NCBI GenBank assembly: GCA_021774575.1
Contig: JAJFIX010000009.1
Span: forward strand, 1-64,000
Reading direction: 5' to 3'
Length of the DNA stretch: 64,000 nt
From: Alphaproteobacteria bacterium
Lineage (GTDB): Bacteria > Pseudomonadota > Alphaproteobacteria > UBA6615
Shown: one piece after another, positions 21,854 through 30,955 of the stretch
Layout of the letters: each line of letters opens with the position of its first letter
How positions within the stretch are numbered: position 1 is the first letter of the stretch
Program-made: the position numbers and the translations under genes
Notes under the pieces: model-generated
Database searches by the model: none
Told to the model about the DNA's origin: nothing
What the model saw: the letters and a program-made list of their open reading frames with translations, nothing else

Positions 21854-24708
21854 AGAGACGCACTCAATTGAAGGCCGGTTCTTCTTTTGACCTCATGAGT
21901 GAGTTCCACGCTTGCCGCGTCGAATTCAATTTGTAATTCGCTTAAGAGAGCCTGGCCTTTTGTGGCGATATCAGTGTTTTCCAATTCATGGAGCTCTTTG
22001 CAGCGAGCGCGAACGCGGTGAGCGCCGACATGGGCGGCGCTGCTGCGTAACGAGTGAACGGCGCGACGGATGCTAGAGAGGCTGTCAGATGTGACGGCGC
22101 GCTCGATGTCGCCCATCAATTCCCTGCCGTCAGCGAAAAATTCATCGACGACTTCAGCAAAAAATTCTTTTTCGGTGTCGAGCTGCCATAGATCCTCAAG
22201 TGCTTTGGGGTCGAGGATCGACGACGAAATCAAACGCAAATGGGGCGTTGATTGAATCGGCGCGGGTTCGGTGTCGTCGGCTAGCATGGGAGCTGTACCC
22301 GAAACCCGTTCGAGACCATGGCGTTCTCTATGGGCGGCAGCGATATCTTCTATTTCAGCGATCAATTTTGCCGGTTCAACCGGCTTTGTTATGACCGCAT
22401 CCATACCCGCGCTGAGGCACCAGTCTCGTGTCGAGACGGTTGCATCTGCGGTGAGTGCGATAATCGGCAATGGCGGTTCATCCATATGCGCCATGCGGTA
22501 ATGTTTGGTCGTTTCAGGTCCGTTCAGACCCGGCATATTGACGTCCAAAAGAGCAAGGTCGAATGAATTTTCTTCCAGTGCATCCAGCGCATCATCGCCA
22601 TTTGTAACGATTTCGACATGATGCCCAGCCCTGGTGAGAATTTTGCCAACGACCTTGCGATTAACCGCGTTGTCGTCGGCGACCAAGACAGTCAAAGGCT
22701 CATTTGTGGTGCCCCGCCCTTCCTGTGTATTTTCGTCGGCCTCAACACCGACCGGGCGGATCATTTGTTCACCTAGGTGCAAAGCATTGAAAAATTGATC
22801 GCGGTCCAGGGGGGTGCCGAGAACGGTTAGATAGGGTGGATGTGCCTTATCTATGCTGGCAGTCATTTGCCCAAACCCGTCAGACCCCTTGTCGGAAATC
22901 AGAACGAAATGCAGTACTCCATCGCCACGGGCTTGGCTCAGCGGTGTCAAAATATCGGCGATGACCGGGTCGTGGCCGCGATCCCCGATAATAAGGATGC
23001 GGTGGGCGGATCCTTCTCTGTCTTCCAAACAATGGGATGCCGCTTCGCCGATGTTATCTGTGATAAAGGCGTCGATACCAAATTCAGCAAGCGCCGTCGC
23101 GGCGAGGTCCGGTGTGTCCTCGTCTCTGACGTCGGTTAGATATGTGACCTGGCCGGCTTCAAAAGAGAGCTCATCTTCAGATTTTTCGTTTGGCGCAAAG
23201 TTGATTTCAAACGCGAAACGACTTCCTTCGCCAACAGTGCTTTCTACTGTCATTTGCCCGCCCAACAGCTCGACAAGTTGGCGTGAAATGGCGAGACCAA
23301 GCCCCGTACCCTCGATACGGTCGGTTTCGTTACTCTCGACCCGGGCGAAACTGTCGAAAATCGTATCGATATTCTCTTCGGGGATGCCGATACCACTATC
23401 TTCGACGCAAAACCTTAATGCTGCCCTGTCGTCTGTTAATTCACCGGCGGTGACGCGAATGGCGACATAGCCTTCGTGGGTAAACTTGATCGCGTTGGCC
23501 ACCAAATTGACCAATATGCCTTGCAGTCGTTCGGCGTCACCTGAAAGACGGTAGGGTATTTTTGGGTCCACCGACACGATGAGCTGCAGACCTTTTACCT
23601 CCGCTAATTGGTGGGTGAGGAGACGAACCGCTGATAGGCGTTGGTGTAAATCGAAGGGCGCGTGAGTTAGCGCCGGTCCACCGATTTCAATTTTTGAGAA
23701 ATCTAATATGTCGTTAACTTGTGCCAACAGGCTATGGGCGGCGGTGGAAATCGTTCCCGTCATATCCTTTTGGTCACTATCCAGGCTTGTTACATGCAGC
23801 AAGTCTCCCATGCCGATAATAGCGTTTAGCGGGGTACGCAGCTCGTGGCTCATACGGGCAAGAAATTGACTTTTTGCCTGATTGGCATCTTCGGCCAGGG
23901 CAACGGCCTCGGTCAGTTTAGCAATCAGTGTCGATACATAGCCGGGCAGCAAAATCAGGGCGCCGATTAGCCCGACGGTCAACAGCATATGTTGTTGCCA
24001 TAGCGGTGTCGTCGCAATCACCGCAATAAAACTGACCACACTGAAGGTCGCCGATAGGAGCAGATAACGGTTGCCGTAGCGAAAGCCGTTCCCAAATGTC
24101 ACCCAGAGATAGATGATAAACCACGGCGTCGCAATTTCAGCACCCAAGTGTAAAACCCAAGAGAGCACAATCAAGTCCGTTAGCATCGCCAGGATACGGC
24201 GTGGGACAGACCGCGCCGGCTTCCACCATAGGTGAAACAGGAACAACCATGAGACCGCCATTCCAACCGAGCCAACGGTCACGGCCGCTGCGGCCGAAGG
24301 TTCGGCGCCGATCAGTCGACCGGTGAGGGTCAGTGTCCCGATAATAATAGCCATGAGGACAAGACGGAGAACGATCTGTTCATGTTCGCTATCGCCGCGC
24401 GCGGCAAATTTACCGACGATTGTTTGGGGGCCTTTGCGCAGTGAGATGACCAGAAAACAAGTAGGTAGAACCAGCATGGAGACGAGCAGCAGGAGTTGGC
24501 TCGCACCGAAGGTAAGCCCGCTATTTGAGACCCCCAAGATATCCAAATAGGAGACAATTGGCACCACGCCGACGCTTGTTAACGCAACGATGATGGCAAT
24601 GCCGCGATTTCGGTCGCGATTCTTGGCCATTTCTTTGACCGTGGACTCCGTGGGGTGAACAGCCGTATCGGGACGACTGCTCTCAATTTTAGAGCTTGCA
24701 AAGGTCAT
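21850..24708 (-). CDS. rpfC: RpfC-like hybrid sensor kinase (7TM-like sensor, HK, receiver, HPt)
   Basis: About 952 residues from ATG 24708 (a TTG at 24729 is in frame). In order: about seven hydrophobic segments in the first 265 residues, including WFIIYLWVTFGNGFRYGNRY, which closely resembles the RpfC sensor; HisKA with SHELRTPLNAIIGMG (His about 288); HATPase with NLVANAIKF, DSGIGIPEE and GTGLGLAISRQLVELLGG; a degenerate receiver-like spacer; a true receiver (VLVADDNAVNRK, phosphoacceptor Asp in LALLDVNMPGLNG, Lys in ITKPVEP); and an HPt domain (RAVHSLRSSAAHVGAHR). In Xanthomonas RpfC senses DSF, binds and restrains RpfF through its receiver, and phosphorylates RpfG. The same roles are inferred here. 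Confidence 0.88.
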   Translation of the reverse strand: MTFASSKIESSRPDTAVHPTESTVKEMAKNRDRNRGIAIIVALTSVGVVPIVSYLDILGVSNSGLTFGASQLLLLVSMLVLPTCFLVISLRKGPQTIVGKFAARGDSEHEQIVLRLVLMAIIIGTLTLTGRLIGAEPSAAAAVTVGSVGMAVSWLFLFHLWWKPARSVPRRILAMLTDLIVLSWVLHLGAEIATPWFIIYLWVTFGNGFRYGNRYLLLSATFSVVSFIAVIATTPLWQQHMLLTVGLIGALILLPGYVSTLIAKLTEAVALAEDANQAKSQFLARMSHELRTPLNAIIGMGDLLHVTSLDSDQKDMTGTISTAAHSLLAQVNDILDFSKIEIGGPALTHAPFDLHQRLSAVRLLTHQLAEVKGLQLIVSVDPKIPYRLSGDAERLQGILVNLVANAIKFTHEGYVAIRVTAGELTDDRAALRFCVEDSGIGIPEENIDTIFDSFARVESNETDRIEGTGLGLAISRQLVELLGGQMTVESTVGEGSRFAFEINFAPNEKSEDELSFEAGQVTYLTDVRDEDTPDLAATALAEFGIDAFITDNIGEAASHCLEDREGSAHRILIIGDRGHDPVIADILTPLSQARGDGVLHFVLISDKGSDGFGQMTASIDKAHPPYLTVLGTPLDRDQFFNALHLGEQMIRPVGVEADENTQEGRGTTNEPLTVLVADDNAVNRKVVGKILTRAGHHVEIVTNGDDALDALEENSFDLALLDVNMPGLNGPETTKHYRMAHMDEPPLPIIALTADATVSTRDWCLSAGMDAVITKPVEPAKLIAEIEDIAAAHRERHGLERVSGTAPMLADDTEPAPIQSTPHLRLISSSILDPKALEDLWQLDTEKEFFAEVVDEFFADGRELMGDIERAVTSDSLSSIRRAVHSLRSSAAHVGAHRVRARCKELHELENTDIATKGQALLSELQIEFDAASVELTHEVKRRTGLQLSASL

Positions 24709-24761
24709 ATTCGTTCCACTACGGGCCAACGCGGAAACTAAATGTTTCCAGGGCTAATGCG

Positions 24762-26720
24762 TCAGGTAACTCTTTTTCCGAGCGGTATCCGGATGGTGGC
24801 GGTTGTGCCAACACCCAATTCGCTCGTCAGTTCGATACTGCCGCCATGCATGGCGGCAATCTGGCGGGCTAGAGATAGTCCCAACCCGGTTCCTTCGTGG
24901 CTTCTTGTCATTACATTTTCGAGCTGGCGGAAAGGCAGGAATGCCGCTGGAATATCGCGCGCAGCCATGCCAATGCCGGTGTCTCGAATGCTCAATTCGA
25001 TAATTCGGCCGGCCCCTTCATCGCGGTAGGTCGAGCCAAAAGTTATGGTTCCACCGCCTTGGGTGAATTTTAGGGCGTTGGAAACCAGGGCGGACGCCAT
25101 GCGCTCAATGAGCCGGGCATCACCCTCAATCGGCTCGATCTGATAATCAAGATCGCTCGTCAGTATAATATTTTCGTTGGTTGCGCTTTCTCTGCATTCC
25201 GCCATCAAGCCAATCATTAGGCGGTTGAGGTCTACCGCAGTGGTTTCAAGCGGCACCGTTCCGTCTTCAAATTGCGAATATTCTAGAATGCGTTCGATCA
25301 GGGTCAATAAATGCTCGCCACTGGAATAGATGTCTGTCGCGTAGTCTTTGTATGGTGCTTGGCCGACAGGACCCAGGGTTTCGGCCGAGATCATCTCGGA
25401 AAATCCCATGATGTGGTTCAACGGCGTTCGCAGCTCGTGGCTCATTGCGGCAAGAAACTTGGTTTTCGCGTGGCTTGAAATTTCAGCCGCTTCTTTGGCT
25501 CGGGTCAGGGCATCCATCGCTTGGCGTCGTGCGGAAATATCTGTGGCGACCGTCAGGACTTCGACCTCGCCGGTCGAAAAAATAAACGGAACCTTTACCG
25601 CCTGCATAAACATGGTCTTGTCGCGGCCTATGAAGCGTTGCTCAGACTGAACAACGGGCCGTCCCGACTCCAAAACCTGGGCGTGAATAGCGCGATCTTC
25701 CTTGATTAACTCATCGGCCGGCACATGGTCAGCCAGCCGGGTGCCGATCATGGCGTCCGGGGTTGTGCCAAGCGCCCCGGCGAGAGCCAGGTTAACTAAG
25801 GTAAACCGACCATCTTCATCAGTTGCCGAGACGAAATTGGGAATGTTGTCCAGGATCACGCGCAATCTATTTTGTTGATGTGCTGCTATGCGTTCAACCC
25901 GTTTGCGGTCCGAAATATCCAGCGACACGCTAACCACCGAGGCGACGCCATTGCTCGGTGTGCGGATTGGCGATTTGACGGTCAAATAGGTTCGTCGCTC
26001 GCCGATCATGTCGACCAATTCTTCTTCGAAGGTCGGCAAGCCTTTGCCTGTTTCTAAAATTTCTTGATCGAGTTTGCGATGCCGTTGGGAATCGAATTCG
26101 TTGAGAATATCTTCGTAAGTTTGGCCGACGATTTTTTCGCTGGTCGCACCATATTGCTGAGCGAAATAGGAATTGACCGCCCGATAGCGTCCTTTGGGAC
26201 CGGTGACACTGATGAGCGCAGGGACCGCGTCAATCACCTGGCGTAAGAAATCTTTTGATTCAGCAATTTCTTCCTTCAACAGCTCGGTATTGCTGACCAT
26301 GCGGGACTCTAGAAGTTGAGTTTTTTCGCTGGCCTGCTTTTGCTGTTGCCGCATACGCAGGAAATTTCGAATACGTGCCTGGAATTCTTGATGGTCGACC
26401 GGCGACAACATGAAATCCGTTGCACCGACCTCTAACGCGTCATAGCGCGACTGTTTATTTTCATAGGCCGTAACGACGATCACCGGCACGTCGTAGCACA
26501 TCGGCATGGCGCGAAAATGGCGGGTAAATTCAGCCCCGTTCATATGCGGCATTTCAAAATCGGTGACGACTAAATCGGGTGCTTGCCGGGCCGCATCCTC
26601 TATGGCATCGCGGGGATCGGCAAAGGTTTTGATATCGGCGCCAGCCTCTGCTGCAAGCGCGAGTCGTTTAAGCACCTTGCGATTCGTCGCCCGGTCGTCG
26701 ATTACATAAATCATGTTCAT
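24762..26720 (-). CDS. Receiver-PAS-PAS histidine kinase with an RpfG-like N-terminal receiver
   Basis: 652 residues. Residues 1-125 are a receiver domain (MIYVIDDRATNRKVLKR, Asp54 in LVVTDFEMPHMNG, FRAMPMCYDVPVIVVTAY) followed by FLRMRQQQ and a coiled linker; this arrangement resembles the RpfG receiver and linker. Instead of HD-GYP it carries two PAS domains (about 155-275 and 285-405), HisKA (SHELRTPLNHIMGFSEM, His428) and HATPase (SNALKF, DTGIGM, GTGLGLSLARQIAAMHGG). The receiver has Ser106 where the conserved Lys should be (FMLSPVD), so phosphorylation or its read-out may be altered. It lies 53 bp upstream of the RpfC-like gene on the same strand, so the two kinases are probably co-transcribed. 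It may take RpfG's place as the RpfC partner (inference). Confidence 0.85.
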   Translation of the reverse strand: MNMIYVIDDRATNRKVLKRLALAAEAGADIKTFADPRDAIEDAARQAPDLVVTDFEMPHMNGAEFTRHFRAMPMCYDVPVIVVTAYENKQSRYDALEVGATDFMLSPVDHQEFQARIRNFLRMRQQQKQASEKTQLLESRMVSNTELLKEEIAESKDFLRQVIDAVPALISVTGPKGRYRAVNSYFAQQYGATSEKIVGQTYEDILNEFDSQRHRKLDQEILETGKGLPTFEEELVDMIGERRTYLTVKSPIRTPSNGVASVVSVSLDISDRKRVERIAAHQQNRLRVILDNIPNFVSATDEDGRFTLVNLALAGALGTTPDAMIGTRLADHVPADELIKEDRAIHAQVLESGRPVVQSEQRFIGRDKTMFMQAVKVPFIFSTGEVEVLTVATDISARRQAMDALTRAKEAAEISSHAKTKFLAAMSHELRTPLNHIMGFSEMISAETLGPVGQAPYKDYATDIYSSGEHLLTLIERILEYSQFEDGTVPLETTAVDLNRLMIGLMAECRESATNENIILTSDLDYQIEPIEGDARLIERMASALVSNALKFTQGGGTITFGSTYRDEGAGRIIELSIRDTGIGMAARDIPAAFLPFRQLENVMTRSHEGTGLGLSLARQIAAMHGGSIELTSELGVGTTATIRIPLGKRVT

Positions 26721-26881
26721 GAAGTCGACTTATAGACCATTTCTTAAGAAATAGTAAGCAAGAACTATCCTAACGGATTGAATCTAATGAATTTCCTTGA
26801 GTTCTGGGCTTTTCGGCGGACTCGGAGGGGGTGAATCGAGGTCAAATTGGACTCACATTCCGTGCGGTTTGAAATTCTTTA

Positions 26882-27625
26882 CTAAATCCCACCGAGATAC
26901 GCCGCCTGCACATTTTCGTCGGTGAGGAGCTTGTCTGGCGCACCGTCAAGTACGATGCGGCCCTGCTCTAAAACATAACCATAGTCACTTATGGCAAGTG
27001 TTGCGAATGCATTCTGATCGGCGACCAGGACGGCGACTCCGGTCTCCTGATTAATGCGAGCAATTAAACTGAATATATGAGTGACCATTTTTGGGGCGAG
27101 GCCAAGGGAAGGTTCGTCCAATAAAATCACTTTGGGTGCGGCCATGAGCGCGCGGCCGATCGAGAGCATTTGCGCTTCGCCACCAGACAAATACCCAGCC
27201 TTTTGATCGCGGCGTTCAGCAAGTTCGGGAAAAAGTGCGTAGACGGGGTCGAAATCTGGCTTGCGGGCGGCCTCAGGTCGACCGGTCAAAGCGTAAGTAG
27301 CTGCGCTAAGGTTTTCCTCTACGGTCAGCGTGGTGAAAATATTGCGCCCTTCGTGGACATAAATTAGTCCGGCTCGGGCCACGCGATGGGCCGGCCAGCC
27401 TAGCACCGCACATCCTTCAAAATGGACGGTGCCGGCTTTGATCCGCCCATCTTCTAACGGAAGAAGCCCGGAAATCGTCTTGAGAAGGGTCGTCTTTCCG
27501 GCGCCATTGGGCCCCAATAGGGCAACAATCTGCCCGGCTGCAAGCCGAACAGAAACCCCGCTCAGCGCATGAACGGACCCATGATAATTGGCCTCGATAT
27601 CGACAACATCAAGCATAAAGGCCAA
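26882..27625 (-). CDS. livF: Branched-chain amino acid-type ABC transporter ATPase LivF
   Basis: 247 residues: Walker A GPNGAGKTTLLKTISG, Q-loop GLIYVHEGRNIFTTLTVEENL (Q replaced by H as often in LivF), signature LSGGEAQMLSIGRAL, Walker B VILLDEPSLGLAP, and VLVADQNAFATLAISDYGYVLE, where the usual switch His position reads Q-N as in many LivF proteins. It is the last gene of the livG-H-M-SBP-F operon, 28 bp after the binding-protein gene. It energises uptake of a branched-chain amino acid, amide or related solute. Confidence 0.92.
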   Translation of the reverse strand: MAFMLDVVDIEANYHGSVHALSGVSVRLAAGQIVALLGPNGAGKTTLLKTISGLLPLEDGRIKAGTVHFEGCAVLGWPAHRVARAGLIYVHEGRNIFTTLTVEENLSAATYALTGRPEAARKPDFDPVYALFPELAERRDQKAGYLSGGEAQMLSIGRALMAAPKVILLDEPSLGLAPKMVTHIFSLIARINQETGVAVLVADQNAFATLAISDYGYVLEQGRIVLDGAPDKLLTDENVQAAYLGGI

Positions 27626-27653
27626 TTCCTATTGCCAAATTACTGGGTCGAGT

Positions 27654-28862
27654 TCAGACCTTAATCCAGTCTGAAATCGGTGTGAACAGGCCGGAACTCG
27701 TAGAATATTGGTGAACGCGGCCAAGCGGTATTTTACTACCCTCGACGGTGACAGCCGGACCGAAATAGCCGCCGGTATCCCAATTGGAAATCGAGCGGAG
27801 GGAAGCGGCTAGATTTTCCGCGGTGATCTCCATATCGGCCTCAATCGTTGTCTCAAGCGATTTTCGCCACATTTCCAGGGTAATTCGAACCTGCAGATAC
27901 CAAGTCAAAAGATAGCCCGGGAAATCCGGTTCGCGTCCGGCCTTGAAGGCGGCAAGGTCGCGATAGGCCGGGGCCTCGGCTTGGTCATAGAAATAGCGAT
28001 ATGGCATGACCCCCATATAGCCCTCGAGGAACGGTCCGGCCTGGGCTGTCACCCGGTCGGCGACGACTTTTTCCATACCCCAAAATGTGCCCATAAACTT
28101 GGTCGGCAGGCCAATACTGCGCGCGCCACCAATGATTTGCGGCCAAACACCGGTCACATAACCTTGAAAAATAGCAAAATCCGGCTGGGTTTGGGCGAGC
28201 CGGGTGACATGGGTTTGGATATCGGCGCCGTCGGCCTTGGTGACTTCTTCGAGCACTATTTCAAGGCCAAGTTCGGCGGCACGGGCCTTGCCATGCTCTA
28301 TTGGGTCGCGTCCAAATTCGGTATCGGAGAAAATAAAGGCGATCCGCTTGCTACCGCTATCGGCAACAAATTTCAGGAGGACGTCGAATTGGTCTTGGTA
28401 GGTGGGTCCGGAAATAAATTGGAACGGGTTGGAGGCCGGGTCGGCCAAGTCGGAGGCAAATGACGTTGATCCCATCATAACCGATTTGGTTTGGTTGAGC
28501 TCGGGAGCAACCAGTTTCATGAAGCCCGTTGAGTCGCCATAGTAGAAGGCAAGATTTTCTTCGTTTATGGCGCGACGGTAATTGGCCAAGGCGCCCTGGG
28601 CGGTAGAGCCGGAATCTTCGGCAATTGTTCGGACTGGTCGACCGGCGATACCACCGGCCTCGTTTACCTGAGCTTCGAAATCGGTCAGAGCCGGTAGGGT
28701 AAGCTGTCCTGCGGACGCAAATACACCGGTCAATGGCACCGATGCACCGACCACCCATTCGCTTGCCTGCGCACGAACGATATTGGGAAAACCTAAAAGT
28801 CCGGCGCCAGTTACTGCGCTGGCGCCTTTGATAAATGTCCGACGCGTCGTTTTCATTGCCAT
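27654..28862 (-). CDS. Periplasmic binding protein of a LivJ/AmiC-type ABC transporter, Tat-exported
   Basis: 402 residues with a twin-arginine signal (TTRRTFIKGASAVTGAG, cleavage near VRAQA) and a Peripla_BP_6 fold: WVVGASVPLTGVFASAG, VNEAGGIAGRPVRTIAEDSG, and FIFSDTEFGRD. The ligand cannot be read from sequence; this family binds branched-chain amino acids, amides, urea or aromatic compounds. Placement inside the liv operon makes it the cognate receptor. Tat export suggests that the protein folds before crossing the membrane. Confidence 0.9.
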   Translation of the reverse strand: MAMKTTRRTFIKGASAVTGAGLLGFPNIVRAQASEWVVGASVPLTGVFASAGQLTLPALTDFEAQVNEAGGIAGRPVRTIAEDSGSTAQGALANYRRAINEENLAFYYGDSTGFMKLVAPELNQTKSVMMGSTSFASDLADPASNPFQFISGPTYQDQFDVLLKFVADSGSKRIAFIFSDTEFGRDPIEHGKARAAELGLEIVLEEVTKADGADIQTHVTRLAQTQPDFAIFQGYVTGVWPQIIGGARSIGLPTKFMGTFWGMEKVVADRVTAQAGPFLEGYMGVMPYRYFYDQAEAPAYRDLAAFKAGREPDFPGYLLTWYLQVRITLEMWRKSLETTIEADMEITAENLAASLRSISNWDTGGYFGPAVTVEGSKIPLGRVHQYSTSSGLFTPISDWIKV

Positions 28863-28886
28863 TCCTCCTGCTATAGATCTCGCAGA

Positions 28887-29930
28887 CTATTTCTTTTTCA
28901 GTCGATTGGCATAGCCCCCTTGACGAAAAATTGACAAAAAATTAGATCCGAATGCGGCCAGGCCGTGGGGTTGGAAAATTAAGAAACCAATGATAAGCGA
29001 CCCCAGCAAAATATCGCGAATGGGGCTGAGGTAGCGCTGGGCCATGACATCGCCACCGGAAAAGGCGGAAAAACAGATTTTTAAAATTTCGGGCCCGGCA
29101 ATGATAAAAACCGCGCCCCAGACGGGGCCTAGAATAGTCCCTCGGCCGCCAATAATCAGCGCTGCAATGAGTTGCATCGACAAAAATAAACCGAAATCTC
29201 CCGGCTGCATTGCGGCGAAATAATAGGCCCATAATCCGCCGGCCAATCCGCCGAACCCTGCCGAGATCGCAAAACTCATAAGCTTATATCTGACCAGGGA
29301 AATACCAAAAATTTCTGCTGAATAGTCGCGGTCCCGTATGGCGATAAAGGCGCGGCCGATACGCGTGCGCATAATGTTTTGGGTGAGCAATATAGACAGC
29401 ACCGCAAATGGAAAAACCAGATAATAGCGGGCAGCCGGGCTCATTAAATCGGTGCCAAAAAGAGATGCCACCGGACCCTCTATTCCGCTAACACCGCCGG
29501 TAAGGGGCGCAATCCAATCGTGGCGGATCAGGTATATGACGAGGAAATTTGCCGACAGAGTGGCCAAAGCTAGATAGAAGCCTTTGACGCGCAGGGACGG
29601 CAGACCAACAAGTATGCCGACGCCGGCGGCGGCCATCACACTCAGTGGCAGTGTGACTAAAACTGGCAGTGCCCCGTATTTGGCGCCGACGGCGGCGACA
29701 TAGGCACCGACGGCAAAGAACGCGGCATGTCCGAGAGAAATCAGGCCGGTCATGCCGGTCAAAATGTTCAATCCGGCAACGGCGATGGTGAAAATCGCGA
29801 TTTGTCCAGCCAGCAATAAAATATATCCGTTCGCATAAAGCGGTAAATCCGCCAATGCGACCAGGATTATGGCGATGCTCAGCCCGCCGAGCGCATTATT
29901 ATTCTCGGCGGTCATGTTCTCGCTGGTCAT
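28887..29930 (-). CDS. livM: Branched-chain amino acid-type ABC permease LivM
   Basis: 347 residues with about ten membrane segments and the LivM motifs GLNILTGMTGLISLGHAAFFAVGAY (quoted as TGLISLGHAAFFAVGAY) and GRAFIAIRDRDYSAEIFGI, the cytoplasmic loop that contacts the ATPase, and later IGGRGTILGPVWGA. The start overlaps the livH stop by 4 bp (an ATG at 29915 is an alternative). It forms the channel with LivH. Confidence 0.92.
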   Translation of the reverse strand: MTSENMTAENNNALGGLSIAIILVALADLPLYANGYILLLAGQIAIFTIAVAGLNILTGMTGLISLGHAAFFAVGAYVAAVGAKYGALPVLVTLPLSVMAAAGVGILVGLPSLRVKGFYLALATLSANFLVIYLIRHDWIAPLTGGVSGIEGPVASLFGTDLMSPAARYYLVFPFAVLSILLTQNIMRTRIGRAFIAIRDRDYSAEIFGISLVRYKLMSFAISAGFGGLAGGLWAYYFAAMQPGDFGLFLSMQLIAALIIGGRGTILGPVWGAVFIIAGPEILKICFSAFSGGDVMAQRYLSPIRDILLGSLIIGFLIFQPHGLAAFGSNFLSIFRQGGYANRLKKK

Positions 29931-30940
29931 ATTCTTTCCACGGCTTTGCTACCAAAAAGCCCGCTGGGGCGGATCATGATGACCAATAGGACGATTGCAT
30001 ACGGCAAAATACCGGCGGTTTCGTCACCGATTTGCCAGCGCGCCATTGCTTCAACCCAGCCAAAAGTGAGGGCGGCGACCGCGCAACCGGCGAAACTATC
30101 CAATCCGCCCATGACGACAATGGCGAGAACTGAAAACCCAACAAGTCCGATCACCGGTGTAACGCCGCCGCTGGCCAGAATTGCACCGGCAACAGCACCG
30201 GTCGCACAGGCGAGCATCCAGGTGCCGGAAAAAACTCTCCCAACATTGATCCCCATCGAAGCCGCAGCGCTCGGATCTTCGGCAGTGGCCCGCAGCGCGA
30301 TCCCGACGCGGGTAACAAAGAACAGCAACAAGATCGCCGAATATATCAGCGCCGCCAAGACGAAGTTGGTGAGCGCCGAGCCCATCACAAAAAGCCGTGC
30401 GCCGGCCACTTCAATCCAGACCGGTCCGTTTGGGCCAAGGGTTGGCACATAATCCGTCAGACCTGTCCAGAAAAGAGTAACCATCCCGTTAAATACCGAA
30501 ATCAGTCCGATTGTGACCATCAACATCGAAAAGGATGATCGCCCGGCCTGTGTGCGCCGGAGCGGCTGCATTAAGACGCGGTCGATCAACAAACCAACCA
30601 ATGCATTCAATAAAACAGCGCCTGTCAGGGCAAAAAATATTCTTGGAGCCGCCTTGCCCCAGCTAAATAATGCGGCGGGAAATGTATAGGGCTCGGTTGC
30701 CGCCCCCCATGTCATCAGCCAATGAGGTTCCCAGGATCGGTACCAATCGGGCACCCAGGCGAATTCAGGCAAGATCACGGCAAAGCTATAAAAGATATAG
30801 GCGCCAAGCATGATGATGTGACCATGGGCGAAATTCACCACCTTGGTCGATTTATAAACCGAGACAATACCGACAGCGATCAGGGCATAGAGGCTGCCCG
30901 ACATTAATCCGTTGAGGGAAAACTGCAGAAACGCGCCCAT
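29927..30940 (-). CDS. livH: Branched-chain amino acid-type ABC permease LivH
   Basis: 337 residues, hydrophobic, about eight membrane segments. Family features are GLMSGSLYALIAVGIVSVYKSTKVVNFAHG (in part: LYALIAVGIV, VNFAHGHIIMLGAY) and GIALRATAEDPSAAASMGINVGRV, with VIGLVGFSVLAIVVMGGLDSF near the end. It contains an extra hydrophilic insertion at about 60-95 (WVPDWYRSWEPHWL) not seen in E. coli LivH. It is 15 bp after livG. Confidence 0.92.
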   Translation of the reverse strand: MGAFLQFSLNGLMSGSLYALIAVGIVSVYKSTKVVNFAHGHIIMLGAYIFYSFAVILPEFAWVPDWYRSWEPHWLMTWGAATEPYTFPAALFSWGKAAPRIFFALTGAVLLNALVGLLIDRVLMQPLRRTQAGRSSFSMLMVTIGLISVFNGMVTLFWTGLTDYVPTLGPNGPVWIEVAGARLFVMGSALTNFVLAALIYSAILLLFFVTRVGIALRATAEDPSAAASMGINVGRVFSGTWMLACATGAVAGAILASGGVTPVIGLVGFSVLAIVVMGGLDSFAGCAVAALTFGWVEAMARWQIGDETAGILPYAIVLLVIMIRPSGLFGSKAVERI

Positions 30941-30955
30941 GCTAATTAATCCAGG

